A stretch of 64,000 nucleotides of DNA from assembly GCF_008806755.1 (NCBI RefSeq), contig NZ_WAAU01000014.1, forward strand, positions 62,207 to 126,206. The letters run 5' to 3'. Positions within the stretch are counted from its first letter, which is position 1; every line of letters starts with the position of its first letter. The notes under the pieces are model-generated. The model saw only the letters and a list, made by a program, of their open reading frames with translations, was not told the origin of the DNA and did no database searches. Source of the stretch: Tenacibaculum aiptasiae (GTDB taxonomy: Bacteria > Bacteroidota > Bacteroidia > Flavobacteriales > Flavobacteriaceae). Below, one piece after another: positions 62,748-64,000 of this stretch. Position numbers and translations under genes: made by a program.

Positions 62748-64000
62748 TTATAATTTGTAACTTATTTTTAATAGTAAAATTCTAGGTAAAATAAACTTTC
62801 TATTATCTGAGATTAAAAAATCATTGAAAGAGCTGTTTCTGATAAATTGATTATCGAATAAGTTGTTTGCAGTAATTTCTATTCCCCAAGGACTATTTTC
62901 TTTCTGATAAAACAAAGAAGTATTTAGTATATCATTTCGATTGGTACTATTTATATTTTTGTTTTTAAAGTCTCGAAAATTATAATTTAGGTTAAAAATA
63001 AAATCATCCCAAAAATCATATTCTATGTTCAAATTAATGAAATCATTTTCAAATTTAGATAAGGAGCCTTGACTTTTGTAATTATTAAATTCTTTTTTAT
63101 AATTGACACTAAAATTTGGAAACTTTAAAAAATTAGTTTTAACACTTGTATTAAAACTAAAGCTTTCTGATTTATTTTTAAAAATTTCATTATTAAGCTG
63201 TTGTAGATAATTTAAAAAAGTAGTATTTACTCCTAATGAAATTTTATAATCTCCATAGCGTTTATTTATATTGCCCGAAAAATTAATACTTTCATCAGAA
63301 TTATCTAACAATATAGGTTGTGTAATAAAATTAATTCCCTCTAAATTATTCCTGTTCTTTACTCCTTTTTCATTTTTTCTATAGCGCAAATTAAAGTTAT
63401 AATTTAATTTTTTGAACAAACTGAATTTATAGTAATAAATACTAGCTTGGTGGTATAATTCATTTTCTAATGTTGGGTTACCAATATAGATACTATTGAA
63501 GTTTGTTAACGTAAAACTGTTTAACAATTTAGTTAGTGAAGGAAACCTAACTTTTCTATTATATTTAATATTTATTTTCTCACTTCTTTTTAAATCTATT
63601 TTAATAGATAGTTCAGGGAGTATATAGTTTTTTTGAAGTCGTAAGTTTTGATTGTTTTGTTTTGTTTTCCTTTGATAATTATGAAAAAATATACCCGGTT
63701 TAAAAGTAAATTTTCCTTTTTGAAATTTCAGATGAGATCCGATATAGAAATTATTAAAATTAAAATCAATATCATTCCCAAAATTTGAAGAATTAAAATC
63801 ATTTACAGTACCATCTGAAACTTTTTGAAATTCATTTGTATAGTATTTATCGTTAAAAAATTGACTCCCCCCAGTTGTATATAAATGGACAAAGTTTCCT
63901 AAAACCCAATAATGTTTTAATAGCGCTGAAAAATTTAAAGAAGAAGTTTCTTTGTTTTTAAAAATACTGTAGGATGAATCATTTATTATTGGAATAATGC
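62748..64000 (-). CDS. Outer-membrane beta-barrel protein (OMP_b-brl_3 type), 5' end outside the window
   Basis: The frame runs from the stop at 62748 to the window edge without interruption, so only the C-terminal 417 codons are present. Internal TTG codons such as the one at 63527 are not the start. NKYNRKV-like and VRFPSLTKLLNSF, then IYIGNPTLENELYHQ match the barrel part of TonB-receptor-like proteins. Alternating hydrophobic residues and the final ILLLKISYKL fit a barrel end. It differs clearly from the barrel protein at 50273-53047. Function unknown, perhaps uptake or efflux of a large solute. Confidence 0.85.
   Translation of the reverse strand, partial: IIPIINDSSYSIFKNKETSSLNFSALLKHYWVLGNFVHLYTTGGSQFFNDKYYTNEFQKVSDGTVNDFNSSNFGNDIDFNFNNFYIGSHLKFQKGKFTFKPGIFFHNYQRKTKQNNQNLRLQKNYILPELSIKIDLKRSEKINIKYNRKVRFPSLTKLLNSFTLTNFNSIYIGNPTLENELYHQASIYYYKFSLFKKLNYNFNLRYRKNEKGVKNRNNLEGINFITQPILLDNSDESINFSGNINKRYGDYKISLGVNTTFLNYLQQLNNEIFKNKSESFSFNTSVKTNFLKFPNFSVNYKKEFNNYKSQGSLSKFENDFINLNIEYDFWDDFIFNLNYNFRDFKNKNINSTNRNDILNTSLFYQKENSPWGIEITANNLFDNQFIRNSSFNDFLISDNRKFILPRILLLKISYKL

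Noticed and set aside
62748..63527. A complete 259-residue protein starting at 63527
   Set aside because: The frame continues upstream with barrel-like sequence to the window edge, so 63527 is an internal TTG and the gene is partial.

Overview
The window is AT-rich bacterial chromosome from a member of the Bacteroidota, most likely a marine Flavobacteriaceae (Tenacibaculum-like). This rests on several signs: zeaxanthin-type carotenoid genes with a CrtYcd-like lycopene cyclase, GSCFA and OMP_b-brl families, surface lipoproteins with a Cys-Ser-Asp-Asp-Asp start, -7 boxes of the form TAnnTTTG, and several TTG/GTG starts. No CRISPR array, insertion sequence, integrase or rRNA was seen. The genus is an inference.

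Layout. 1-7405: a secreted M43 metalloprotease (partial), a small membrane protein, an M48 protease, an aromatic amino acid hydroxylase, a rhodanese and a GSCFA protein. 7519-24621: about 17 kb all on the + strand. It starts with a LitR/CarH-type B12 photoreceptor repressor, then a FAS1 surface lipoprotein, a nine-gene carotenoid operon (crtI, crtB, crtZ, lycopene cyclase, TspO, TetR-like, ABC1 kinase-like, flavin reductase, DUF2867 protein) and an eleven-gene light/oxidative-damage operon (cryptochrome-like protein, pterin enzymes including folE, glutathione peroxidase, CPD photolyase and unknowns). The promoter regions of the FAS1 gene and of the cryptochrome operon both carry the dyad TGTTTAA-16 bases-TTAAACA. 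I propose this as the LitR operator.

24616-40656: alaS, an M23 peptidase, a small MerR protein, a very large phosphoesterase/outer-membrane-barrel fusion, a MocA/XdhC pair, and an AraC-linked group (SDR, AraC, NAD(P)-binding protein, metallo-hydrolase, START protein). Two promoters in this group share paired 16-base repeats in identical geometry. 40679-46324: an eight-gene operon for thiol and methionine oxidation repair (SelO, hydrolases, OsmC fusion, two MsrA, glutaredoxin-like, MsrB). Opposite it lies an HD domain/PycTM membrane protein.

47739-64000: a GAF-domain protein, an outer-membrane barrel protein whose start codon lies in a 17-bp inverted repeat, der and era GTPases, and two identical initiator tRNA genes inside 110-bp direct repeats. 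Those repeats flank a persulfide dioxygenase-rhodanese, a 2-oxoglutarate oxygenase and a sterol-desaturase-like enzyme. Beyond the second tRNA lie a PAP2 phosphatase/EptA pair that probably remodels lipid A, and the 3' part of a further outer-membrane barrel protein that runs off the window.

How the parts connect: carotenoids, photolyase, peroxidase and pterin enzymes form one light-stress response under a single B12 sensor. The Msr/SelO operon handles oxidised protein. The pterin genes could also supply the cofactor of the aromatic amino acid hydroxylase at 4374-6116.
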